A DNA stretch of 47,415 nt. Origin: a bacterium (GTDB lineage Bacteria; Cyanobacteriota; Vampirovibrionia; Gastranaerophilales; Gastranaerophilaceae). Shown piece by piece: positions 8,801-15,421 of the stretch; the stretch's first letter is position 1; every line of letters starts with the position of its first letter. The stretch covers positions 1 through 47,415 of the forward strand of contig JAFQLC010000019.1 of the NCBI GenBank assembly GCA_017396695.1. Direction: 5' to 3'. Both the position numbers and the translations under genes were made by a program. The notes below the pieces were generated by a model. It was not told where the DNA came from and ran no database searches. It saw only the letters and a program-made list of their open reading frames with translations.

Positions 8801-9677
8801 AATGGAAGAATTTAAAGATGAAAACGGAAGCGCCTCGTCTGCAATTGCACTATTCAAGAAATTGCCAGATGAATTAACTCTCGAAAAATTCTCAACAAAC
8901 TTAAAGGTACTTAAAAAAGCGGTTGAAAGATTCACAAAAGAAACAGGAATTATCACCCCTGCGCTTGAAAATCTAGATTATAAAGAGCTTTCAGAAGAAG
9001 ATTTAGAACTAGATTTTGCAAATAAAGATAATGTATATAAGATAATCAAAAAACTTACGCACGGAAAAGTTGATAAATCTATATTAACTTCTTTTATAAA
9101 TTGCTATACAAATGAAGAAAAAATATCAATTCTGAAATCTGTTGTTGCTAAAGAACTCGTAAGGGTTGAAAGAATGGGTTATGAACCATACGATAATATC
9201 AAAAAGGCACTAAAGCTCAGAAAAGAAGATTTAGGATTAGAAGATAACGCAAGTGAAGAAGAATATAGAGAAGCAATTTATGCCAACATTCCACAGGAAT
9301 TTATGGATTTTATAAACTCTGACGCGTTCTCCAAGGGCGTAAGATACGGAAGGAAAGTTCCAAAAATTTCAAATCATGCAAAATTGAGACTTATAGACAG
9401 ATTTATTCTAAAAAAAGGTAAAGATGCTTCATATTTGTATAGTAAAGAAGCAAAAGAAGAAATTAAAGAAATTCTAAAAGCAGTTTATGACAATGAACCT
9501 GAAGAAATTAAACTTCTTGCGAGCGAAAAAACTGCAGGCAAAAATAAAGAAACTTCAAAAGAAAATGCTTATAAAATATTGTTCGACTACAACTTGGAAC
9601 CTTGTTATGCCGTGTTTAGTGAAACAGGGCTTATGGAAACAATATTTTACGAAGACGAGATGCAATATAGAGCCTAA
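5811..9677 (+). CDS. Giant helical-repeat protein with F-x-G N-terminal motif and possible nuclease-like C-terminal domain
   Basis: A 1288-aa, highly charged protein without signal peptide or membrane segment. Residues 36-42 contain KPTFKGI, the motif shared with other unknown proteins here. Residues about 200-1000 are helical, with a recurring short unit (hydrophobic helix, then I-x-[TSN]-x-x-[DE]-[FYL]). Copies include IKTVKDF (213-219), ITTKEQF (287-293), IKNAEEL (578-584), IKDNEDF (753-759), INSLEDY (784-790), IANLTEY (875-881) and IASIESF (988-994). The last about 110 residues differ. They start with NHAKLRLIDRF (1188-1198) and end in a strand-rich region, like the H-A-x-x-R pattern of BECR-fold nucleases. 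That link is tentative. The bidirectional terminator follows 50 nt after the stop codon. Confidence 0.6.
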   Translation: MKVGLFNNIQASNLSLSAKDSNFVWKKEKDSFVKSKPTFKGITDNIPKKAKVESKAFDYDEENVKKNRAFLEEIKDKNSPYHNFKIDKALFEKIIYADIKDLLSIVRQYGNFCLHYAPERIHLYIDYDEETNTYSIEEANLNEKEKQIFVNTSTDKQLQNLMDGLGELDTSEYDKGFENENLTKDIRRALESDMAEDRAAIDRTMQVLQMNKIKTVKDFKKIHAEYEPYRDSKIGRLAFLVMRSELDPKYTKEFIEAFNEGFMPENTVEENIEALQYYQKLLKTFKITTKEQFAEKFAALGSDFDDFEESEDIFNAIYFLADNLMDGATYERYLNEYSSDTMTFGEFIDSRDCDEKVEDLNFILSNFELGKKNRTGEIVYQNYREIIDYWWETNNGNLFGFEKYLGKILEFEGKIITIPTRLIDKNQQNQASKTNINFAKSDSKISTKDKIELLKTLIKYDLEPSVFQKLTEKNLQDVEFKTYLENLDVIPDEISDATGVQEEQAKSKYISCKNIYAALGDSELGLSVKDIAKFIAKFKIENDESLNAIGKNIENGFKKIEKKEDIVRLYKLLAYSNIKNAEELAEFDAECKKTKRRPTEQIKLNEKRYQDFVKDFNKYKAENKDNPEADDFLKNADELYVWQNYFKMFGEIRNMTTSQILEYITEENLLSDEDYFAIPAQLRNSKDSAYSTFNAINSYLKNTNNKQIKEFFAGQSGEEITEKYSEILSAELHGNNNPAQISKALIFISNFEIKDNEDFKNKFKNTQSKDDIRNLISTLAKANINSLEDYRLVEKHATGIPEIKYIKNNKLVQFAKELSIFKSENPDFADKLAKNNITTPTKLYFEFPELFKYFDEAGANSSFKRAFDFLEKSNIANLTEYEEKLEPFYEYLETEEQVIKYISATGMDFSKESYAKTCLGALKAIHNKNIPEVTFKKAEKFARNFLAQATKNEGKNKTPYDILKESFIKSGDIENTRKFINFLDKRKIASIESFNLQMEEFKDENGSASSAIALFKKLPDELTLEKFSTNLKVLKKAVERFTKETGIITPALENLDYKELSEEDLELDFANKDNVYKIIKKLTHGKVDKSILTSFINCYTNEEKISILKSVVAKELVRVERMGYEPYDNIKKALKLRKEDLGLEDNASEEEYREAIYANIPQEFMDFINSDAFSKGVRYGRKVPKISNHAKLRLIDRFILKKGKDASYLYSKEAKEEIKEILKAVYDNEPEEIKLLASEKTAGKNKETSKENAYKILFDYNLEPCYAVFSETGLMETIFYEDEMQYRA

Positions 9678-9721
9678 CTTGCTCAAAATAAACCGCCTAG
9701 CAAATTCAGAAAATAACAAAT

Positions 9722-9755
9722 AAAAAAAGCGACCTTTTTAAAAGATCGCTTTTTA
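9722..9755. terminator. Bidirectional intrinsic terminator
   Basis: The stem GCGACCTTTT / AAAAGATCGC (one mismatch) is flanked by an A-run on the left and a T-run on the right. It can end both the plus-strand 1288-aa gene and the convergent minus-strand gene at 9770-10375. Confidence 0.8.
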
Positions 9756-9769
9756 TATGTGTATTAGAT

Positions 9770-10375
9770 TTATTCTTCTTCTGGAGTTTCTTCAGTTTCT
9801 TCAACCGCTTCTGCTGAAGTATCTACCTCAGGAGCTGCTTCAGGAGTTTCCGCTGGTGCTTCTGGAGCTTCTGCTTTCTTTTTGTCTGACAAGCTCTTAA
9901 TAACTGCACCCACAACTGCAACCGCTGCTGCAATTGCAACACCAACTTTTACCTTAGAGGTTTTCATTTTATAAACAACTTGTTTCAATTGTTCGTCTGA
10001 AAGACCAGTTTTGAGTTTTTTGCCGATAACATTACCCGCATCATCAGCAACATCTTCTAAAAATTCTTTAGGAGTTGCAGGGTCGAAAACCTTGTAACCA
10101 TTTTCCACAACAGGTGATTTAAGAATATTTTGTAGTTTATTGCCAATAGTAGCTTTAATTGCAACAATCGGAGCTGCCACACCTGCTGCCGCACCTGTCA
10201 CATTTGTAACAGCGGCGCCTGTATCTTTTAGTGCATCAGCGGTTTCGTTTGCTTCTTTGTTGAACTCATCAACAACTTTTGAAGGGTCAACTTTTGGTTT
10301 TTTATTTTCAATACCTTCAGCTTTACCCATAAAGCTAACTGGAACTTTAATACCTGTAACTGGAGCGATGCTCAT
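9770..10375 (-). CDS. F-x-G motif protein with one membrane segment and Glu/Pro/Ala-rich tail
   Basis: A 201-aa protein I do not recognise. The ATG at 10375 is preferred over a GTG at 10390 because the purine-rich AAGGTGA sits 5 nt upstream of it. The N-terminus reads MSIAPVTGIKVPVSFMGKAEG and carries the F-x-G motif at residues 15-17. The middle has two Ala/Val-rich stretches. The clearer one (VGVAIAAAVAVVGAVIKSL, about 145-163) could span a membrane. The last 35 residues are mostly Glu, Pro, Ala and Thr, so disordered and acidic. The upstream region holds a 24-bp perfect palindrome. A membrane- or surface-associated role is possible; the function is unknown. Confidence 0.65.
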   Translation of the reverse strand: MSIAPVTGIKVPVSFMGKAEGIENKKPKVDPSKVVDEFNKEANETADALKDTGAAVTNVTGAAAGVAAPIVAIKATIGNKLQNILKSPVVENGYKVFDPATPKEFLEDVADDAGNVIGKKLKTGLSDEQLKQVVYKMKTSKVKVGVAIAAAVAVVGAVIKSLSDKKKAEAPEAPAETPEAAPEVDTSAEAVEETEETPEEE

Positions 10376-10406
10376 AACTTCACCTTTCACAATTATTTAC
10401 TTCACA

Positions 10407-10422
10407 CTTGTTTTAAAACAAG
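10407..10422. repeat. 16-bp perfect palindrome in the leader of the 201-aa gene
   Basis: CTTGTTTTAAAACAAG is self-complementary over its whole length, 32 nt upstream of the ATG. It could be an RNA hairpin in the leader or an operator. The T-run lies on the wrong side for a terminator of the minus-strand transcript. Confidence 0.4.
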
Positions 10423-10452
10423 AAAAAAATAAAAATTGCTTTTTTATATTTG

Positions 10453-10476
10453 GATTGTAACAAATTTGTTACAATC
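10453..10476. promoter_or_regulatory. 24-bp perfect palindrome, likely operator of the 201-aa gene
   Basis: The arms GATTGTAACAAA and TTTGTTACAATC are exact reverse complements with no spacer. The element sits 78 nt upstream of the ATG at 10375. On the minus strand a possible -10 box TACAAT lies inside the right arm, with a weak TTGGAG 16 nt upstream, so a bound protein would block the promoter. I do not recognise the regulator. Confidence 0.55.
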
Positions 10477-10524
10477 TCCAAGTCTTATAACAGAGATAAT
10501 ATTAACACATTTTAAAAAATAAAA

Positions 10525-10549
10525 AAAGGCTTAAAAAATTTAAGCCTTT
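10525..10549 (-). terminator. Terminator of the Fur-ferritin-rubrerythrin operon
   Basis: Arms AAAGGCTTA and TAAGCCTTT flank a short A/T loop. On the minus strand the stem is followed by a run of seven T. It starts 23 nt after the rubrerythrin stop codon. Confidence 0.85.
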
Positions 10550-10571
10550 CCCCATAAAATAGTGTGAATAA

Positions 10572-11111
10572 CTATGAAAAATATCTTTTTAAAAGACCGT
10601 CGAAACCTTTGCCATGGCGAGCTTCGTCTTTTGCCATTTCATGAACTGTATCATGAATTGCATCATAACCAAGTTCTTTTGCTCTTTTTGCAATATCCAT
10701 TTTGCCTTGGCAAGCGCCATGTTCAGCTTCTGCACGAAGTTCTAAGTTTTTCTTTGTTGAATCTGTAACAACTTCGCCTAAAAGTTCTGCAAATTTTGCA
10801 GCGTGCTCAGCTTCTTCAAATGCATATCTTTTATAAGCTTCTGCAATTTCTGGGTAGCCTTCACGTTCTGCAACTCTGCTCATTGCAAGATACATACCGA
10901 CTTCCATGCATTCGCCGTTGAAGTTCATTCTAAGACCTTCCATAATTTCTTTGTCTTCAACGATTCCGTCTCCAACTTTATGTTCACATGCGTAAGTCTT
11001 TACGCCTTCAACTACTTGATTAAATGTTGTTGCCTTGCATAATGGGCATTGCGCTGGTTGAACATCAGCTTCAGTTGACCAACCGCATACTGTACATACA
11101 AATTTTGCCAT
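10572..11111 (-). CDS. Reverse rubrerythrin (N-terminal rubredoxin domain plus ferritin-like diiron domain)
   Basis: A 179-aa peroxide/oxygen-detoxifying protein that reduces hydrogen peroxide to water with electrons from NADH via redox partners. The rubredoxin iron site comes first (C6, C9 in CTVCG and C22, C25 in CPLC), followed by a four-helix diiron domain with [29 protein letters not shown] and [10 protein letters not shown]. This order is reversed relative to classical rubrerythrin and defines the 'reverse' type of clostridia-like anaerobes. It is the last gene of the Fur-ferritin operon, 25 nt after ferritin, with GGAG before the start and a strong terminator after it. Its position supports control by the Fur/PerR-type regulator. 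Confidence 0.93.
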   Translation of the reverse strand: MAKFVCTVCGWSTEADVQPAQCPLCKATTFNQVVEGVKTYACEHKVGDGIVEDKEIMEGLRMNFNGECMEVGMYLAMSRVAEREGYPEIAEAYKRYAFEEAEHAAKFAELLGEVVTDSTKKNLELRAEAEHGACQGKMDIAKRAKELGYDAIHDTVHEMAKDEARHGKGFDGLLKRYFS

Positions 11112-11136
11112 TTTTTCTACTCCTATATTCCTTAAA

Positions 11137-11643
11137 TTATCCTATAACTGGTGCAACAAAAGTTCTTGTTGCTAAATCTTTATCAAGCATCAAAAGCGCT
11201 TTTTTATCATCGCCTATGAGCTTTAATGTTTTGATAATGCCGATAACAGTTGCTTCTTCTTCAACTTGTTCTTTAACATACCAATCAATGAATGATACGC
11301 CAGCTCTATCGCCTTCGCCTTCGATAACATCAGCAAGCGCATTTATTTTACTTGTTACAAGTTGTTCATGGCGAAGCACATGTTCATATATTGAAAGTGG
11401 GCAATTACCTTCAACAACAGGTTTGTCAATTGCTTTCATCTCAACTGTGCCACCTCTTTCATAAACATAGTCATAAAGACCCATTGCGTGAGCATATTCT
11501 TCTTGAACTTGAACATCAAACCAATTTGCAAAGCCCAAAAGGTTTACTTCTTTAAAGTAAGATTTCATTGCAAGATATAAATAAGCCGAATAAAGCTCAG
11601 CATTGATTTGTTCTTCAATTGCATTTTGAATTTTAGTATTCAT
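11137..11643 (-). CDS. ftnA: Bacterial non-haem ferritin
   Basis: A 168-aa iron-storage ferritin that forms 24-subunit cages and oxidises Fe(II). The N-terminal helix [17 protein letters not shown], then [14 protein letters not shown] and [14 protein letters not shown], supply the Glu, His and Gln ligands of the ferroxidase centre. The length is normal for FtnA. No haem-binding methionine of bacterioferritin is evident. Its ATG follows directly after the stop codon of the Fur-family gene, and the Shine-Dalgarno AAGGAGG lies inside that gene's end, so translation is probably coupled. Co-transcription with a peroxide reductase fits sequestering iron during oxidative stress. Confidence 0.95.
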   Translation of the reverse strand: MNTKIQNAIEEQINAELYSAYLYLAMKSYFKEVNLLGFANWFDVQVQEEYAHAMGLYDYVYERGGTVEMKAIDKPVVEGNCPLSIYEHVLRHEQLVTSKINALADVIEGEGDRAGVSFIDWYVKEQVEEEATVIGIIKTLKLIGDDKKALLMLDKDLATRTFVAPVIG

Positions 11644-12036
11644 TTATATTTCCTCCTTACTACTTTTATTTTTAGACATACATTCTGGACAAATTCCACT
11701 AAATGTTACTTCGCAATTTTCAATTACAAAACCTGTATCATTTTTTGCATGTTCTATAATATCATATTTTTTATCTGGCATAATATCTAAAATTTTTCCA
11801 CATTTTGAGCATATAAAATGGTAGTGGTCAAATGTGTTATGATCATAGTGCGCAGAATCGTTAAGACCAATTATTTTTCTAATTTTACCCATTTGGGTTA
11901 ATTTGTTTAGCTTGCGATATAAAGTTGGCGTGCTAATTTTAGAATCTTGAATAAACTGACTTTTAACAAGCTCATTTACATCAGCATGACATGCTGTTTC
12001 TTTAAGTGCATTTATAACTATTTCATCATTTTTCAT
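11644..12036 (-). CDS. Fur-family metalloregulator, PerR-like residues
   Basis: A 130-aa winged-helix repressor. The ATG at 12036 is preferred over an upstream one at 12072 because GAGGTC lies 6 nt before it. Residues about 33-55 (SKISTPTLYRKLNKLTQMG) form the recognition helix. Metal sites: H17, D65 (in HYDH), H71 and H73 (DHYHFIC), and two zinc cysteine pairs C76/C79 and C116/C119. The Asp at 65 aligns with D85 of Bacillus subtilis PerR, where Fur usually has Glu, and H17 aligns with PerR H37. This favours a peroxide sensor. The operator upstream, however, is of the Fur type. Probably autoregulated. Confidence 0.88.
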   Translation of the reverse strand: MKNDEIVINALKETACHADVNELVKSQFIQDSKISTPTLYRKLNKLTQMGKIRKIIGLNDSAHYDHNTFDHYHFICSKCGKILDIMPDKKYDIIEHAKNDTGFVIENCEVTFSGICPECMSKNKSSKEEI

Positions 12037-12115
12037 TTTCGACCTCATATGCTGAAAAATTACTTTGGACAAGAATTTTAACCATTTATTTTTTTAGATT
12101 AAAATTTTTGTTTGA

Positions 12116-12150
12116 TATAGATTGATAATGATTATCATTCTCAATCTATA
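12116..12150. promoter_or_regulatory. Fur-type box inside a 35-bp palindrome
   Basis: The core TGATAATGATTATCA (12123-12137) is a perfect 7-1-7 Fur box. The stretch 12124-12142 matches 17 of 19 positions of the classical Fur consensus. The palindrome extends outward with TATAGATTGA and TCAATCTATA arms, with a single mismatched pair in 17. It lies 80-115 nt upstream of the Fur-family gene and is the obvious operator for the Fur-ferritin-rubrerythrin operon. Confidence 0.88.
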
Positions 12151-12327
12151 TATAAATAATAACAAAGTTTAGAAAAATGTCAATACTATTTTTTTAAAAA
12201 AACTAAAATCAAAAAACCCAAAACCTTAACAATTGGCTTGCAAGCATCAAATATTCAAGGCAACTGAACCCAAAAATTTAATCACATAAAATCTTTAAAG
12301 AATGCAAAATGTCATTATTTTAAAAAA

Positions 12328-14088
12328 CTAGTCTTTTAACTTTTTCTTAATTAAACGTTTAATATGCAATTCTCTATCAGGCGGTTCAAGCCTTGTTTTA
12401 ATTGCAGTATTTGGAAGAAACTTTTCGGATAAAAACTTCAAAATTGGAGCGTTACTATCAGGTGTCATATAAGGGAAAATAATCCTTGTTTCAAGCCCAT
12501 AAAAACCACCCGAACCATGACTTATATCTGTAAAGAGTGCATGTATTTTACTTAAATCCCTATCTTCTTCATCGGAATATATAACTTCATCTTCATGCAC
12601 CGTATCAGTCTTTATTAAAACATCCTTAACCCTTAAGCCGTCACCATCAAGTCTAATTCTTTTTTCAATTTCTTCTTCTGTTCTTGAAAGCGCGCTTGAT
12701 GTAGCGGATAAAGTAGCAATAATATATTGATTTTTCGTGTGCCCAGAGGTTAGAAAAAATTTATCCCTCATTTCATCTTCCACATAGGCCAAACCGCAAT
12801 AATTGAGCCCACCAAGCTCTTCTAAGACAGTTTGACCAGAAGCTGAAATATCATCCAAATATACAAAAACTTTATCCTTATAATCAGCCTCTGCTCTTTC
12901 GGTGTCAGCATGAATAAATTTGCTTGGAGGGATTTTATTCACTTGTGCAAATTGATAGTTAATATAACTAAAACTACGACCTGTTTGTGGGAGAAGAAAA
13001 TAAACATCATCCATTGTTTTGTCATCTGGAATATTTTTTTCAATTTCCTTGTATATTTTCTTTAGTTTTTCGGTTATTTTTTTGGGCGAATAATAATTTA
13101 GTCCATTATATAAATATTTTGCCGCAAGATTTGTCCAATAAGTTTCATCTTTGCCATATTTTTTATGACAATATTCACCAATTCCTCTGCAAATTGCCTC
13201 AATTTCGCCTTTAGTCGGAATATTTGCATTCAGATTATTTTTAATATCTTCAAATTCAACATAAAATCTATCTCGAGGATTTGATAAAAAATGAATATCA
13301 CAAATTCCAAGTTTTTTAGCTCTTGCCTGAACATCTTCAATCAAAACTTCATTTAGGGCATTAGGGAAATAAGTACCTTTTTCATATGCTTTTTGAATAA
13401 CATCTGCGCTTCGTAATTCGAAGTCTCTATAATTTTTATCTTGATTAAAGAGATTGATTCCCTCATTCCAACCAATAGGATAAATAAATTCCATATGAGA
13501 ATAGTTAATATCCTCCAAGGAACCTTCTTTAGCCTTGTTTTCCAAAACATTCAAGCCCAAAGAATCAAGTGCAAAAATTGTCCCTTGCTTATTTTCATCA
13601 TACGGAAATATTCCCTTGCTTTTTGAAAGATAATACAAAACATTTGCGAGGGAAACTGGAGAACCTTGACTGTAAAGCTTATAGCTAGCATTAGTTCGCT
13701 TTGAAATTTGCTCGTTTAATTTTTTCATACCATCCATGTTTGCAAATTGAGTAAGCGTCCACATTGCAAGCAAAATATCTTCCTCATAAGCTTTAATACC
13801 TCTATCTTCAAGGGTTTTGCTAATGATATTAAACATTAGTTCAACATGCCCTCTACTTATATTTTGACTCTGATTTTGAATTTTTCTAAATAAAGTCTCG
13901 GGAGTGACAACATCTTTTGGCCTGCCCAAAAAAGCAAGAGAATAAGCCCTAAGAGGGGCTGGGGCTAAATTAACATTAGATGCGCTTATATCTGCAATTG
14001 TATTTTTTGCATATTGAACTTTGCCAAAATTATATTTATTTTGACTTACAGAATAATTATATTGATTAATTTGCGGAATTTTTATCAT
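12328..14088 (-). CDS. Phosphoribosyltransferase-like protein (PRTase-CE-like) with F-x-G motif
   Basis: A 586-aa protein without signal peptide. Residues 50-57 hold SLAFLGRP, the F-x-G motif. Residues about 60-350 are helical and unrecognised. From about 360 a Rossmann-like domain begins: VYFLLPQTGRSFSYI, then VFVYLDDISASGQT (407-420), which matches the PRPP-binding loop of phosphoribosyltransferases (hydrophobic strand, D-D, S-x-S-G-x-T). Near 535 the sequence RIIFPYMTPDSNAPI follows. The DD-x-x-x-SG-x-T loop followed far downstream by an aromatic/PD-x-N-x-P segment resembles the PRTase-CE family seen in predicted bacterial conflict systems. Enzyme activity is unproven. No close Shine-Dalgarno; the start is the only ATG near the frame's beginning. 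Confidence 0.6.
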   Translation of the reverse strand: MIKIPQINQYNYSVSQNKYNFGKVQYAKNTIADISASNVNLAPAPLRAYSLAFLGRPKDVVTPETLFRKIQNQSQNISRGHVELMFNIISKTLEDRGIKAYEEDILLAMWTLTQFANMDGMKKLNEQISKRTNASYKLYSQGSPVSLANVLYYLSKSKGIFPYDENKQGTIFALDSLGLNVLENKAKEGSLEDINYSHMEFIYPIGWNEGINLFNQDKNYRDFELRSADVIQKAYEKGTYFPNALNEVLIEDVQARAKKLGICDIHFLSNPRDRFYVEFEDIKNNLNANIPTKGEIEAICRGIGEYCHKKYGKDETYWTNLAAKYLYNGLNYYSPKKITEKLKKIYKEIEKNIPDDKTMDDVYFLLPQTGRSFSYINYQFAQVNKIPPSKFIHADTERAEADYKDKVFVYLDDISASGQTVLEELGGLNYCGLAYVEDEMRDKFFLTSGHTKNQYIIATLSATSSALSRTEEEIEKRIRLDGDGLRVKDVLIKTDTVHEDEVIYSDEEDRDLSKIHALFTDISHGSGGFYGLETRIIFPYMTPDSNAPILKFLSEKFLPNTAIKTRLEPPDRELHIKRLIKKKLKD

Positions 14089-14263
14089 GAATTACTAAAA
14101 CAAAACCTCTAAAATAAATTTTTTCTGCTTATGTTAAGTTTTGTAAAAATGAATTTTGTACATCAAATAGCCTATTTTTGCTGGGTTTTGGTTTTTTGTT
14201 ATTAAAAAAGTATATAAAATTTAAATACGCACTAGCAAATTATTTTTGTTTCATGTTTTATAC

Positions 14264-14293
14264 GTTCGGTGATGTTAATTTTTCACATCGAAC
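14264..14293. other. Imperfect hairpin in the leader of the 115-aa gene
   Basis: GTTCG/CGAAC and GTGA/TCAC arms, with a 2-nt bulge and an 11-nt loop, lie 27 nt upstream of the ATG at 14320. There is no T-run, so it is not a terminator; it may be a leader structure. The rest of the 230-nt gap to 14088 shows only AT-rich promoter-like sequence. Confidence 0.3.
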
Positions 14294-14319
14294 ACGAGAA
14301 AAAATAATGGAGAAACTTG

Positions 14320-14667
14320 ATGAATAATATTAATGGTATCGGCTACGTATACAATAACGGCGACAAGCGACAAAATCCAAATGTTGCACCACAAGAAGCG
14401 CCTGAAAAAAAAGCTGAACAAGAAGTAATTGAAACAAATTTAGCCGAAGCTCCATCTTGTGTTTATGGCAAAGCACTTGTGAACAAACCAGCAAAACCTG
14501 ATTGGTTAGATAGTGTTAATGAAGCAATCAGAACTTTCCAAAATAATCCATCAGCAGTTGAAGCATACAATGAAAATTATGAAGAGGCAGCTGAAGTCCT
14601 TGGAGCAGAAGGAGCGCTTGCGCTTTTAGAAAATCTTGACACTGCAAAATATGCAGCTCAAATGTAA
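14320..14667 (+). CDS. Small hypothetical protein
   Basis: A 115-aa protein I do not recognise. The ATG at 14320 has GGAG 7 nt upstream. The frame also allows a TTG one codon earlier, which is less likely. Residues 1-50 are low complexity and polar (NNINGIGYVYNNGD, then Pro/Glu/Lys/Ala). Residues about 58-115 form a likely helical domain (WLDSVNEAIRTFQNNPSAVEAYNENYEEAAEVLG). There is no signal peptide. It stands alone between the PRTase-like gene, which it diverges from, and the radical SAM gene. A perfect ATT microsatellite follows the stop codon. Confidence 0.6.
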   Translation: MNNINGIGYVYNNGDKRQNPNVAPQEAPEKKAEQEVIETNLAEAPSCVYGKALVNKPAKPDWLDSVNEAIRTFQNNPSAVEAYNENYEEAAEVLGAEGALALLENLDTAKYAAQM

Positions 14668-14684
14668 TTATTATTATTATTATT
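14667..14684. repeat. (ATT)6 microsatellite
   Basis: Six perfect ATT units begin with the last base of the stop codon of the 115-aa gene. Such a tract may vary in copy number but lies outside coding sequence, upstream of the radical SAM promoter. Confidence 0.8.
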
Positions 14685-14698
14685 TTAATTAGCCCTTC

Positions 14699-14726
14699 TT
14701 GATTTAAATATTTTAGATTTTATAAT
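14699..14726 (+). promoter_or_regulatory. Promoter of the radical SAM gene, possibly giving leaderless mRNA
   Basis: TTGATT (14699-14704), a 16-nt spacer and a perfect TATAAT (14721-14726) end 7 nt before the ATG at 14734. Transcription would start at or one base before the ATG, and no Shine-Dalgarno is present. Confidence 0.65.
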
Positions 14727-14733
14727 CTAATTT

Positions 14734-15360
14734 ATGAATAACTATCTTTATTTTTTAGAAGGAAAACCTTATATAAACCTCACAAACAACTGCACAAACT
14801 CGTGTGTTTTTTGCGTTCGAGATATTAAAGACGATGTCGTGGGGTCAAATTTATGGCTTCAAGGCATAACAAAAGCAGAAAATGTTATTGCCCAATTTGA
14901 TGCTGAAGCGGATAAGAAATTAGCGCAAGCAAGCGAAATTACATTTTGTGGATATGGCGAACCTTTGCTTTGTCCAGATGTTTTAATTGAAGTTTCAAAA
15001 TTTATAAAAGAAAAATATCCGCACTTAAAAATTAGAATAAACACAAATGGAACAGCAAGCAAAGCGCTCAAAAGAGACATTCTGCCTGAGCTTGTAGGGC
15101 TTGTTGACGTTATATCAATAAGTTTAAATGCGCATGATAGTGCAACTTACGACATTGTTTCAAAACCAAAAATTGAAAACTCGTATGATGCAGTTCTTGC
15201 ATCAATTAAACAGTCGGCAGAACTTGGCTTTAAAACAATTGCAACGATTGTAACTGGCTTTGATAATGCGCCATATATCGACATTCAAAAATGCGAAGAA
15301 ATCACAAACTCACTTGGTGCAGAATTTAGAAACCGAGCTTGGATTAAAGAAGGATATTAA
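14734..15360 (+). CDS. TatD-associated radical SAM protein
   Basis: A 208-aa radical SAM enzyme. The [4Fe-4S]/SAM motif is C20-x3-C24-x2-C27 (CTNSCVFC). The glycine-rich strand ITFCGYGEPLL is the typical SAM-binding segment, and RINTNG and DVISISLNAHD follow as later strands. The length is short for a radical SAM TIM barrel, which agrees with the family found next to or fused with TatD nucleases. No tatD is visible nearby. The substrate is unknown. The start at 14734 follows a consensus promoter directly. Confidence 0.85.
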   Translation: MNNYLYFLEGKPYINLTNNCTNSCVFCVRDIKDDVVGSNLWLQGITKAENVIAQFDAEADKKLAQASEITFCGYGEPLLCPDVLIEVSKFIKEKYPHLKIRINTNGTASKALKRDILPELVGLVDVISISLNAHDSATYDIVSKPKIENSYDAVLASIKQSAELGFKTIATIVTGFDNAPYIDIQKCEEITNSLGAEFRNRAWIKEGY

Positions 15361-15387
15361 TATATCACCTTTTAAGGTTTTAAATAA

Positions 15388-15414
15388 TTCACGATTTATT
15401 TGATTTATCGTGAA
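15388..15414. other. Hairpin/palindrome between the radical SAM and acyl-CoA synthetase genes
   Basis: Arms TTCACGAT and ATCGTGAA are perfect over 8 bp with an 11-nt loop. The following sequence (AAAAGTTTTG) is a poor T-run, so it is either a weak terminator of the radical SAM gene or an operator just upstream of the next promoter. Confidence 0.4.
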
Positions 15415-15421
15415 AAAAGTT

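Noticed and set aside
10407..10422. CTTGTTTTAAAACAAG as an intrinsic terminator
   Set aside because: The adjacent A/T run lies on the wrong side for the minus-strand transcript and no plus-strand gene precedes it.
11024..11464. 146-aa plus-strand frame across rubrerythrin and ferritin genes
   Set aside because: It lies antisense to two clearly conserved genes and has no recognisable domain.
12190..12205. TTTTTTTAAAAAAA palindrome
   Set aside because: Low-complexity A/T run; self-complementary by composition only.
14667..14684. Short tandem repeat as a CRISPR or integration site
   Set aside because: It is a simple trinucleotide run without spacers, direct target duplication or nearby integrase.
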